Assembly (NCBI GenBank): GCA_947568835.1
Contig: OX387603.1
Coordinates: forward strand, 17,012,651 to 17,076,650
DNA from: Protonemura montana
Lineage: Eukaryota > Arthropoda > Insecta > Plecoptera > Nemouridae
Reading direction: 5' to 3'
Length of the DNA stretch: 64,000 nucleotides
The notes under the pieces are model-generated. The model was not told the DNA's origin and made no database searches. It saw only the letters and a list, made by a program, of their open reading frames with translations. Positions within the stretch are counted from its first letter, which is position 1; each line of letters starts with the position of its first letter. This document shows positions 11,102-21,600 of this stretch, one piece after another. Position numbers and translations under genes: made by a program.

Positions 11102-11246
11102 ATTCTTACTTGGCGTAGGGAATACCGTGATCAACAAGGCGGTCCCCCGGGGTGAGGTTCCACCATTGCACTACGGTGGAGTTACACCCTGCGATGATCT
11201 TACACTTAGATCATCGGACGCCTAATTTTTGGAGAAAAAAATCTCG
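11102..11246 (+). ncRNA. U1 snRNA-like gene, variant or pseudogene
   Basis: The sequence follows U1 snRNA domain by domain. Its 5' end reads ATTCTTACTTGG where U1 has ATACTTACCTGG, so two bases of the 5' splice-site pairing region differ. Helix H is kept (CGTAGGG with CCCTGCG). Stem-loop I has ACCG/CGGT arms, but its loop reads ATCAACAAGG. Stem-loop II has TCCACC/GGTGGA around the U1A-type loop ATTGCAC. Stem-loop III is a perfect 8-bp stem (GATGATCT/AGATCATC). The Sm site AATTTTTGG lies at 11224-11232. The usual 3' stem-loop IV is replaced by a weak GAGA/TCTC hairpin. Preserved helices argue for past or present function. The changed 5' end and missing stem IV argue for a variant copy, a pseudogene or a U1-derived SINE head. 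Confidence 0.7.
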
Positions 11247-11777
11247 ATAATACCTCAAAGTGTCTTCCAAACCGATGAACTAGGTTTTTAAATAGTCGAT
11301 ACTGGACGAGCGCCCCTATCCCGTAACGGGGGAAATCGCTTCGCGACTGAAAATTACCCTTTCATTCGTAAATATATTTATACAATAGATGGGATCTCAT
11401 GAACGCATGGTCTAACGGCTAATAGTATTTACAGACCTCGATGAGCGCAGTAAGTAATGCAAAGACCTACTTCAACTGAATTTTTTATCTACCGATGTCC
11501 GATAGTATGACGGACTGGGGCGGGATGTGTCATTGACCACACGCAAGCGTTATCCCTGCCAGACTGTGCATAAATCTGGTGCTGATCTGCATGGCGAAAG
11601 ATGTTGCTTGACACATTAAAAAAAGGATGCTGGAATTGACAACAGAGGTTTTCCTTGATGACATCCCCTACTTGTCAACTTAAGTTAAGTAGATACGGGT
11701 TTTAGCCAAACACACATTTTAAGGCTTTGAACATCTCAGTTTTCCCGAGGTATTACCCAAAAGGCCCCGTATCTATG

Positions 11778-12470
11778 GTCTTGTGGCGTCGGTGAAGGAG
11801 TGGATGACGATGAACCTATTCGCAAGTAGGGTTGCCATGATAAAAATTTCGGAAGGCGGGACAAATTTTAACAAACGAAAAGTAGTTAGGCCGGAGGCTC
11901 GGGGGACAGACAGAGCCCCCCAAAAAATAAGAGTGTGGTTGTGGGAACAGGATTTGAGGGCCATTTTCAGCAAATTTCCGCGTTTTAGATAAATTAGGGT
12001 TTTTCTTGGCACTTGAAATCCTGAGTCATATTTATGCATCAACTTTCAATTTATCAGCAGGAAATTTAGGTATAATTCTTATAAATATTTAAAAAATATA
12101 TCTATTTAACCATAGATTTAAAAAAAAAAAAAAAATATGGGCGGACAGTTCACGTACAATCATTATGTCATTGGCACAATAAGAGGAACAATTAGCTATT
12201 TATAAGGAGCAATGAAAATGCAATGTTCGATTTCGCGATTTTGTAAAAGAAAATTACGATCAAGCGGGACGCGGGACTTTTGAGTGAAAAGCGGGACTGT
12301 CCCGCCGTAAGCGGAACGTATGGCAACCCTATTCGCAAGGCGAATGAAGTTCTTGTACTAACTTTCATTTTTCAACCGTGCATCCTCTCTCCCAAACGAA
12401 ACTGGGCGCAGTGCTACTTAACGTTTGTGATCCCACGAAAACCAGTGTTTCAAACACGCCAAACCTTTCG
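11778..12470 (-). repeat. 5S-derived SINE copy split by a hAT insertion
   Basis: The two halves, 11778-11826 and 12340-12470, match the full SINE at 12737-13175: the tail side has GGCGTCGGTGAAGGAGTGGA and the head side has the degraded 5S segment ending in ACACGCCAAACC. They are separated by the 505-bp hAT element at 11827-12331, whose target duplication TTCGCAAG appears on both sides. Orientation is minus. Confidence 0.75.
11827..12331. mobile_element. Non-autonomous hAT element, 505 bp, with 8-bp TSD
   Basis: Ends are TAGGGTTGCCAT and its exact inverse ATGGCAACCCTA. The 8-bp duplication TTCGCAAG sits at 11819-11826 and 12332-12339. An 8-bp TSD with TAGGGTTGCCA-type termini is characteristic of the hAT superfamily. 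The inside is AT-rich with subterminal GCGGGAC repeats and no transposase ORF. It interrupts an older 5S-derived SINE. Confidence 0.88.
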
Positions 12471-12736
12471 CTTACTACGGCTAAGGCTCATCTCGCCTTG
12501 TGAATGGATTTGACTGTATACTCATATGGGGTTTTTGATCGTGTGCATGAATCATTGACAACCTCTCACTCCACTTTGACCTGCTTCATAGATCCTGAAA
12601 TTAATTTAGAACCAGTCCTAGTTCATTATTAGCCATTGCAATAAAAACTGATCATATAACTTAGTAAGACACATAACTATATAGGACATACAGTGTATGT
12701 GTTAGTAATTTCAGAAATTCATCTAACAGTAAGAAT

Positions 12737-13175
12737 TATTATTATTTGTGGTGTTTAACGACGCACTGTTTTGACAACTGGCCTTGCGGCACTGGTCTAA
12801 TGGCGTCGGTGAATGAGTGGATGATGATGAGGATGATGATGAACCTAACCTAGCCTAGAAGGGAGAGGGGAAACCCGGTGCCGGCACGTAGCCTACTCCT
12901 GTCGAAAAGCACCAAGGGGACCACCGGCTTCACGTCCCTTCCGAAGGACGGTACAACTCGAACAGCAGGATTCCTCCACATATCCATGCTGTCGAGAGGT
13001 TGATAAGCGAGGCGAATGAAGTTGCTGTACTAACTTTCATCCCTCCAACCTCTCTCCCGAACAGAACTGGTCATGTGTATAACGGTCACCCATTCAATAC
13101 CTGACTCAGCGCAGTGTTGATTAACTTCGGTGATCTAACGAGAACCGGTGTTTCCAACACGCCAAACCGTTCGGT
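12737..13175 (-). repeat. Full-length 5S rRNA-derived SINE with 12-bp TSD
   Basis: On the minus strand the head matches 5S rRNA: GATCACCGAAGTTAATCAAC, then GAATGGGTGACC, the internal promoter A and C box region. A body follows with CCGGCACCGGGTTTCCCC and a 3' tail GTGCGTCGTTAAACACCACA. The duplication AACAGTAAGAAT lies at 12725-12736 and 13176-13187. This is the SINE3 type, transcribed by Pol III from a 5S promoter. Confidence 0.85.
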
Positions 13176-13285
13176 AACAGTAAGAATCATTGGTTAAGTT
13201 TTATTGCCTAAAGTCCCTTCTCAGGTTTAAGAGGGAAGCAATTTACTTAAGTGATGCAACAACCTGCCAAAGTATTTTATTATAA

Positions 13286-13501
13286 GAAACACTACTACCC
13301 TCTTAAAAATTCATTTCCAAACGGGGAATCGAACCCCGATCTCCAGCTTTCGCGGGTGTGCATCCAACCAATTGAGCATCTTGGACTTAATTGGTTAGAT
13401 TGTTAGTCCAATTAGTTACGGCAACACACGCAAAAAATGAAGTTTGAGGTTCAAGTCCCCATTTGGACATACATTTTTGAAAGGGTGTAGCCTAATGTTC
13501 C
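13286..13501. mobile_element. tRNA-like inverted-repeat element A (double core)
   Basis: The outer ends are inverted repeats: the left arm GAAACACTACTACCCTCTT and the right arm, reversed, GGAACATTAGGCTACACCC, both then leading to AAAAAT and CCAAA(C/T)GGGGA. Inside, a minus-strand tRNA-like sequence (B box GGTTCGATTCC, T stem CGGGG/CCCCG) at about 13314-13386 faces a shorter plus-strand one ending at about 13470. Flanking duplications are unclear. Related elements are at 28593 and 56380. Confidence 0.7.
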
Positions 13502-13782
13502 TAATAATAAACTACCTAATAAACAATTTACAGAGGTTCATATGAAACTTGAAAATTATCGTTAGAGCAAATCTGTTTGCACGGCTTTATTCTCACATGA
13601 TGCTGAGTCACTAATTTAATACTCAAAAAATTATTCTGGTGGAAATTTGTGGGAAACTCGGAAAATCTATCTTGATTGGACAAAAAGCGTCAATGAACCT
13701 GAATTCCACGTAAATTAGTGCGTGGCGCCAAATTAAGTCCAGCGAGTCGCTTCTACTTGTTGTCGGTAGCTATACTCATTAC

Positions 13783-14600
13783 TAGAGATAGGATAGTAAT
13801 GCAAATGCATATTCTTCAATAATGCTAGTATCCCATGCAAACTCGTGGACGTATCCGTTTCATGACATTGAGATTGCAATGACATCATGATGATATTGCA
13901 TATTTTGCATATTTCAGCTTTTAGTGCATATTTGGGCTGATACTGCATAAAATTGCATATTTCAGCTTTTTGGCAGTTTTATAGCGCATGTTTCAGGAGA
14001 TGTTGCATGCTTTACGCATAAATGTATTAATTTCAAATTTTATTCTAGAAACTAGAAAACACAAGTAATTCTCTTCTGAGAATCGCAGAATCGCAACTTA
14101 TGAGAATCGGGTTTTTCCTAGAACTTTTCAAGCTAGCAAGTTGTTAAGGGGTATAGGTAGGGTGAGGAGGACTTTACCCTCAGCCAGTCACAACAAACAC
14201 AACCTACCTAATTATAGGTGTTGTTACCTGCTCAGGAGTGTGACCAAGGGGCAGGTGGAGAGAAGGTGGTGGACTTTAAACTTAAGAAAAGGGACCTAAT
14301 GTACACAGGTGTTTCATTAGCTCAGCTGCTCAGTTCGCTAATTGTGCAGTAGCTAGTGGGTAAGCCAATTTATTTATTTTAACCTTGGCGCCTATTAACC
14401 CATCTCTAAGTGTGAAGTTGAAACAATGGGTGAAAGAGCACAACTATTTAGCAAGTAATGGAATGGCACTGTGAAGCTAATATGCGGTACCTATACTATG
14501 CGATACCACATATTTGGCCATTTTTGCTGCATATGTCAGTTTTTGATAGCGCATATTTTGCATATTCTGGCTTTGATACTGCATTACTATCCTATCGCTA
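13783..14600. mobile_element. Non-autonomous hAT element, 818 bp, with 8-bp TSD
   Basis: The terminal inverted repeats differ at one base: TAGAGATAGGATAGTAATGC on the left and TAGCGATAGGATAGTAATGC, reversed, on the right. The target duplication CTCATTAC is perfect at 13775-13782 and 14601-14608. Many subterminal GCATATTT motifs lie near both ends, as expected for transposase binding sites. There is no transposase ORF. Confidence 0.88.
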
Positions 14601-14608
14601 CTCATTAC

Positions 14609-15628
14609 CCTTCCAAACAGAGGAGTGGGGAGACTCACAAATTAGCTTAATTCAGATGTCATAAGTTCATAACGTACCAAAGTCTTTGTGGAGATAGTAG
14701 GGTTTTGAAGAGTGCAGCAACAGGATGCAAGGTCAGATGAGCCTGAGATTGATGTACCGACCTCAGTCGGATTTATGTCACTTTATTGTCAGGAAAAATG
14801 GTGCTAGAAACACTGAATATCATAAATATCTTAATCTGTGACAGCTGTCACACTCACAACCCAATCTAAAAACAACATTTTTTTGTCAAGTAAACAAAAA
14901 ACAACATTTTTGTTTAAGAAAAATCTCTTAAAATGAGTCTTCAAGTATAATCCATCAAGGATAGGTAACACAAAATAATAAATATTGCCTGAGAGCCTCT
15001 CAAGTGTAACAAAGTATGCAGCAAGAATTGAGAGTATAGTTGCTTTGCATTCTTTGACACTTAAAATAATAGTAAAAAATATAAAGTGAGTCTTCATCAA
15101 TGGGCTGGATCCACAAAGAAGAGTTAAAGCTCGACTCTCATAAATTTGGGGTACAAATTTTACCGCACAAACACCCCTAAAAATTTGGAAATATTGCCTG
15201 TGATTTAACTTTTAATTATATTTATCTTTAAGCTTTACTTAGTGGATCCCACCCCATAAGTTTCAGAGCTGAAACAACAAAAAGACAATTAACAAATTCT
15301 TTTAAAACAATATAATCAAGATACAAGAAATTAATTTTAGGTGTCAAGCCATGAAGGAACACGAATCAATGAAAGAAAAAAACCGGTTTTGTCATCTGTA
15401 GAGATGCAAATTGTGGGTATTGCCAAACTGTTCAAAGAGCTTGAAACCTAACCGTAAGTAACTAGAAAAGCTTTGAATAATATATTCTTCTCCAAACTAT
15501 GAATATTGACTGAAAGCTTATCAAATATTTCAGTCAGTGTGTACAAAAGGCACTACACGAATGTTATTCTGCCAAGTATTTGTAAAAAATAAAACATAAA
15601 AAAAGAGGCGAGAAAACTGTGGCCCGGC
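14609..15628. other. Intergenic, 3' side of spn-E
   Basis: AT-rich sequence without a recognisable gene. It probably includes the 3' UTR of spn-E, whose stop codon is at 15629-15631, but I could not fix a polyadenylation signal on the minus strand. Confidence 0.4.
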
Positions 15629-18600
15629 TTAGAAAGTCTCGTTGAGGGAAAGCTGGATGTTGTGGTCTTTATACATTTGGCGTAGTTTTTCCTCCCTGCT
15701 AACGTGTACTCCCTCGCTGAGATGGTCGGCCATGGTATCCAAGTCTGCAACCGAGTAGCTGCACACTTGGCAAGTCAGCCACCGTTCTGTTTGTTGTCCC
15801 CTGCAATCACAACCAAAACCATTCAGAGGTCAGCTAATCATCAGGCTCAAGGACACATGGAGCAAGTTGCCAGACATTTGACCATTAATCAGGCCTTGGG
15901 AAAAAAAGTGAAACACAGTTAAGTAACGTAACAGTACGTCAGTGTCGGTGTCAGTGTCAGTTGTAACGTATTGGCAGCTAGTAGAGTGAACGAGCCTACC
16001 TCCCTCTCAAACTCATACCCACTTCACCACTGCCAATATCTTCTCAATACTTTACGTAACTCATCACGACTCATTCCACACTCACAACCAACCATTTAAA
16101 AATCAGTACGTAACAGCCACAAGCCACAGCCACTCTTAGCTTACATATTTCATGCATTTGATTCTAGGCACAAAAACGTTGTTCTCATCGAGGTTCATAT
16201 TTGTTTAGAATAAAGTACACGTACCTCTCAACGAGCCCGCGAAGTTCGTCAACGCCGGCGATCTTGCGTGCAACCTCGGCTGCTTTCTCGGGAGCCATGC
16301 GGAGGCGCACGCCCCAGTGGAAGTGGAACACCCCACGAGTGAGGTTTTCTTCGAGCTGACGGTCTGCGCACGGCTGCACGCGTAGCCCAATCGGAGTCAT
16401 GTTCCATGAGTATGCGCGAGGATACAGCTCCAGCGGCACAGACATCCGGTCCCGTTTCAGCAGCCTGCACAATGAGCAAGTTTGCTCAGCTAGGGATCTA
16501 CAGTGGGTCAGCTACTTGAATTTTAAGTAATTTTAGAACTGAGTGCTGGGGCAATCTTAGGCAACGAATGCTTTGTATGCAATAACTGCAAAAGTAAAGA
16601 TTTGATGTCTCCAGAGGTCTCTTTTCACTAGAGCAGAACTGATTTTCAAATTTAAAAAATTTATTAAAATTTAATAAACATTTAAATCAATAAAATTAAA
16701 AATATCGTGGTTTGTGAAAACATACCGCTCTCCTGCAGCACTTCCAACTACTGAATAAAATGTCAGTGTTAATTTCAATGACAGAATTTCAACAACTGCA
16801 AAATTGTATTTCATATTGTTATTTACATTTTTAATATCATATTTGTTGTGTTCATATGTGTTTATCTTTTCTACCTGCTTGCTCAATCCTACTCTTTCAC
16901 TGTTCGTTTGTAATTTAGCGCAGAAACATTGTCGCCGTTTTGTGTTCATTTGTTTTAGATTGGGAAATAGGAAAAAAGTCCACGTTTTCCTGCACCAGCA
17001 TAGAAGGTGGTTTGAATTGAAACAAATTATTGATCTGGTCTGATCTAAAAAAATTTGGACACAGCCTAACAAGACTACTTTCAACTGGCTATCTAGCAAT
17101 ATGGCGGGTATAAATGGAGACGAAATATTGCTTTTTCAGATCACAGTTGACGCACATGTCTATTCTTTCTACAAAGACCCATAATCTCTCTGCCCGAAAA
17201 GGATGCTTGCTCGTTGAATTAAGAACAAATAAAAAATAAAAATACTTCAATAAAAATTCTATTTAAATAATTAAGTTACCAACGCTGCTTTTCACTAAAC
17301 GAAATCTTAAGGATAGCATGCCCAAGCACACCGAGTTCAAAACTTAAAACAACAATCACAGTTCCCCATACTGACTTCTGCATGATCTCCTTGATCTTCA
17401 ACCGTGCAGAGTGCAGCTGGTCGTCAGTGACGGACTCGGCTTGGCGCTCCGGCACGAAGCAGCGGTTCATCTGGTTTCGCAGGCGGTTGATGTCGTCCAG
17501 GTCATCGCTAGTGAACGCTGTGTCGAACGGAACCTCCATGTCGTGCTTCGGGAACAGAGGCTGGCTTTTCAAGTTGGTGCCAAGGCCGCAGAGCGCTCCC
17601 GTGTAGCGCATACGCTCCTTGTCTGTCCTGTAGATAGATAGATAGATAGATGAGATAGGCCGAGATTGACTCAACAAAAACTTTGCAACGAATTTGCTCG
17701 TGTGAGCTACGGTACTTTGCCAGTATGTCTGAATCGATGGGTTATGATAGAAATTACTAGAGGGAAAAAAAAATAACAAGTGGTCACAATTCTGAATGTC
17801 AGTTCTTGGATCTCCGATAAAAGCTTACAATAACTAGAAAATTTCCTCAACTGACAATAAGTGATGAAATGTGTGGTGCAGAGTTGCAATATGTGTGTCT
17901 TAATAATCTCCTGGACTAGGAGTTATACAAGGACTACAAATGGAAGGGAAATTATTTTAGCTTCTTGGCATTCCTCTTCCCTGGTTGATAGGTTATTTTA
18001 AGATGTATTCCTACGACAAATTCAAAATCACCGCGCGCTAACTCTGATGGGTATTGTACCTTATTATTACGTTACACCGTAAGAGGCTGACCCTGTAATA
18101 GTTTAGGTAAGCATTGTGATTGTTTCACAAAGTGGACTTTACTCTAGAGTACTACAAAGAGGGACTTATCCCGTGAGGCCTTACCTGAGCTCTACACTGG
18201 GCGCAAAGGCTAAACAGAGTAAAGCTGGAAGACCGTGGACGTTGGGCAGCAGCGTGGTGTGACGCAGAGAGACGCGCGTGTTATTGGCATTCTGTCCGAC
18301 ACTTGCTGCCACCAGCAGACGCTCATGCGGGTCCTGCGGCGCCGTGTCCAGCAGCACAGAGTTGACAGACTGGCTGTCCACTGTCACCTCGAGGCCCGAG
18401 CCCTCGCGGCTCATGCCATGGACCTGCGCGAGATGGGCAGACAAAAGCCGGTGGGTGTCAGTCATGATAATGCAATAAAAGCACTTGCATGGGCGTATTT
18501 AACTGTGGCATCAATTGCAAGGAAGATGCGTATGCAATGTGAAGCTTTGCTTGGCAGAGAGGGAGAGGGAGAATGAGCCTGGAGAGTGAGTACGTAAAAA

Positions 18601-21600
18601 CATTCAAATAAATTGGCGTGCGATAACTTGTTATTTCCTACGATTTTTAATGGGCTTCAACCGGGCTGTGCAATAAATTCAACTAAATTCAACATTAAGC
18701 ATGGAACAGCTAAACTTTACCATCAGTGTAGGCTTAAGAAATTTAAATACCATCCTTTTTTTCAAACTTCGGCTCTCAGGAGCCTCAATCTAGAAGTTAT
18801 CTGTCTACGAGAAGAGACGAGAGCATTAATTTGTCCTGTTGGGACCATTGACTTAGCAAAGTAAATACTCATCAAGAAAAGCCAGTCTGTCTAACTCCCC
18901 CTGGGATGGTAGTAATGAACATAGCTACAAACCACTAAAGATATATAAAGTCTCAAGTCATAGAGTTCTCGAGTTCTCACAGCCAAAGGCCGAGTGTTTG
19001 TCTCACCCTCATCTCTAGTGGACTGGTGGGCCCACGCAACACGGCGTGCTGCGAGCACTCCTTCGGGTTGGGCGAGGGTACATCACATTGTGGCCCGAAG
19101 ACTGCACGCTGTTCCATCTCGACAAAGGCCCGCTCGGCATCGTCCACTATCGACGCACGCTCGCGAGCTTCGTGGTTACGCTGCGGTTACGGGAAGTTAA
19201 ACAATGCGTGGATCTCGCGATTAACAGACGTGATTAATGAGCACTGTCACACACACAAAAGGAACCACAGGATTTATTTTGTATTGAAGATATTGTTTCA
19301 TTATTTTTTTTAACCGTTGACTAATTTTAATTGTTTAATTGTATTTAATTACAAGTTATTATTATAGCTTTACTAACTTTCAGGTGGCTGTTAGGTAAAA
19401 ATTCGTACTTTTACAAAGATACTACTGACTATTACTACTGACTATTTGTGAAAATCCAGGCCAAAAGAAAACTCGTCCTATTGTAACTTTGGAACACACA
19501 AAAGTAAAAACTAATTAAAAATAACTGCAAGCAATGATTATGCAGTGCCGTGGTACAAGTAAGACTACAATGAATCTGCCGATCTGACCAAATCCCTATT
19601 TAGAAATATATAGAGATACATAATAGGGATATATAATACATAGAGACAGATAATAGTACATACTATTTCTTACTTTGAATGAAGTAGAACACACATAAAA
19701 TACCAGGTGACATGAGCAAAAACAACTTACCACCATGGATTAATGACTTGCATTCAAATGTTTTATGTCCTTGTTGAACGAGGAGTGCCATTTATCAAGT
19801 TTTGTATCTTGCTTTGTCTTGCGCTAGTCTTTGCTGGATAACTGCACACGGGTTACTGTGTGCAGCAAGGGCGCGAGACTAGCGGCAACACAAAAAGATG
19901 CGGAAATTGACCAACGGTAGCCTCTAAGGTGCACCCTCGTAGATCAAATATCTTTAGTATCACTCGAATAATCCTGTTGCTAACAGAATACAAGTAAACA
20001 AAATAAATAGTCACCAGCAAACGCCCTACCTTGGACAGCTGACTCTCTTCGGCATGCTGTGCGTACTCCTCATTCACTAGATATTGGTTGATGTCAACCT
20101 CTCGGCCAGTCATTCGGTTCCGTGCCACGAGTGTCAATGCCACGACGCCGTGCACCACTGAGTAGACGTCGCCACTGAGCTCGCTGAAATCGTTGATCAG
20201 GTTTTCGAAGGCCCGCTTGGCTTCTGCGGACCACCGACCGTTGGTGTTGAAAACGCTATTAGGCGCGATGCCGGCGAGCACGCACTCGAACGCTGCTGGG
20301 GGCATGCGGAGGATGCCCTCATCGAGCAGTGCCGGACCTAATTCACGCAGTTGTGACGCTTCGACGAGTTCGCGGTTGCCATAGTCTATGAAGTGGACCT
20401 GGATACAGATTCATAAAGTGGAGCTTTGAGTATTGAAGAGAGTGATTGTGGGTTTTGCCGGCCAGCTAGAAATTGCTGCCTGTACATGGCGATGGACATG
20501 TTTAGTATCGAAATGATAAATTTAAAATGAGGTGAACTGACTTTTAAAAGAATAGCCAATCAACTCTTAAATAATGAAATAAAAGTGGCAACCTCATAAT
20601 TTGTTTTGCCTCGCGTCAGTATGACTCTCAGCAGCTGTGAACGATAGAGGCGGCAGCCATCGGCATCTTTGAACGGCGCAGCGTAGACGTGGCCGAGCTT
20701 AGGTTGGTGCTTGAGGGCTTGGGTGGCGTCCGGGTCCTGCAGCCGCATCTCCATGCGCTGGAAGTCGCTGTGCTCTCCTGGTCCCAGCCGCTGCGCCCAG
20801 AAGTGGCCCACATCCTCGTTCTGCAAAGACGCAACTGTTCATCAAACTAGGTAATTTAGTCTCATTAGGGGCAAAACCCTCTCCATCGTTTCGTATTGTC
20901 TACATTTCTTAAACATGTGCGTATCTTTGTTAATCATGTACGTATTATACACCATTAAACCAGTGCCAAAGGGTCCGTTGACAAAATAGTGTGTTGTTAA
21001 ACTCTAATAATCAATCAAATTGAACATTTAAAGAATGATAAAAATTTTAATGTTAATGCAAGTCTTTGCTAGAGTGGCACATACTCCTCAATTTATATCT
21101 CACTACTTTGCCTATGGGAAAATGAAAACGTGTGGCAAGACGTAAAAAGTTCTGGCTAACAGTGTAAGGGTAAGACAACTTCAGGCACAAACCTTTATAG
21201 TTACTGCATCAATAAAGAAATAGAAAACAAAGAAAATAGATTCCACAAAGAAATAAAACTGGAGAACAATAGATTTGTTCCTCAAAGAAAAACAATAGAT
21301 CCAAACAAATCTGAGTTTCCTATGTCAACTGTGCACAGAAGCAACACTTATCATCGCTCTGCAAAATCACACTCTAATGCAGAGTGAAAATGATAAGATA
21401 TACGACTCAAAAAGTGATGATAAGTAGAGCAGCAACTCACGTAGGTGATGACAAGAGGGGCAAGTGTGCAGTTTGAGAGCTTTGGTAGCTGCGGCTGACA
21501 CGTTTCTTGCTCTGGTTGCTGAAACGTTGTCTCAGGCAAAATTCCGAGCTCGGTGGCACGCTTTACTGCCTCCTCCAGTCTGGATATGAGGAAATAATTT

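Noticed and set aside
13314-13386. Possible functional tRNA gene on the minus strand
   Set aside because: T arm and B box are good but the anticodon stem has mismatches and the loop lacks U33; it belongs to the inverted-repeat element family.
16671-17099. 142-residue minus-strand ORF
   Set aside because: Lies inside the spn-E intron between exons 19 and 20, very AT-rich, no family features.
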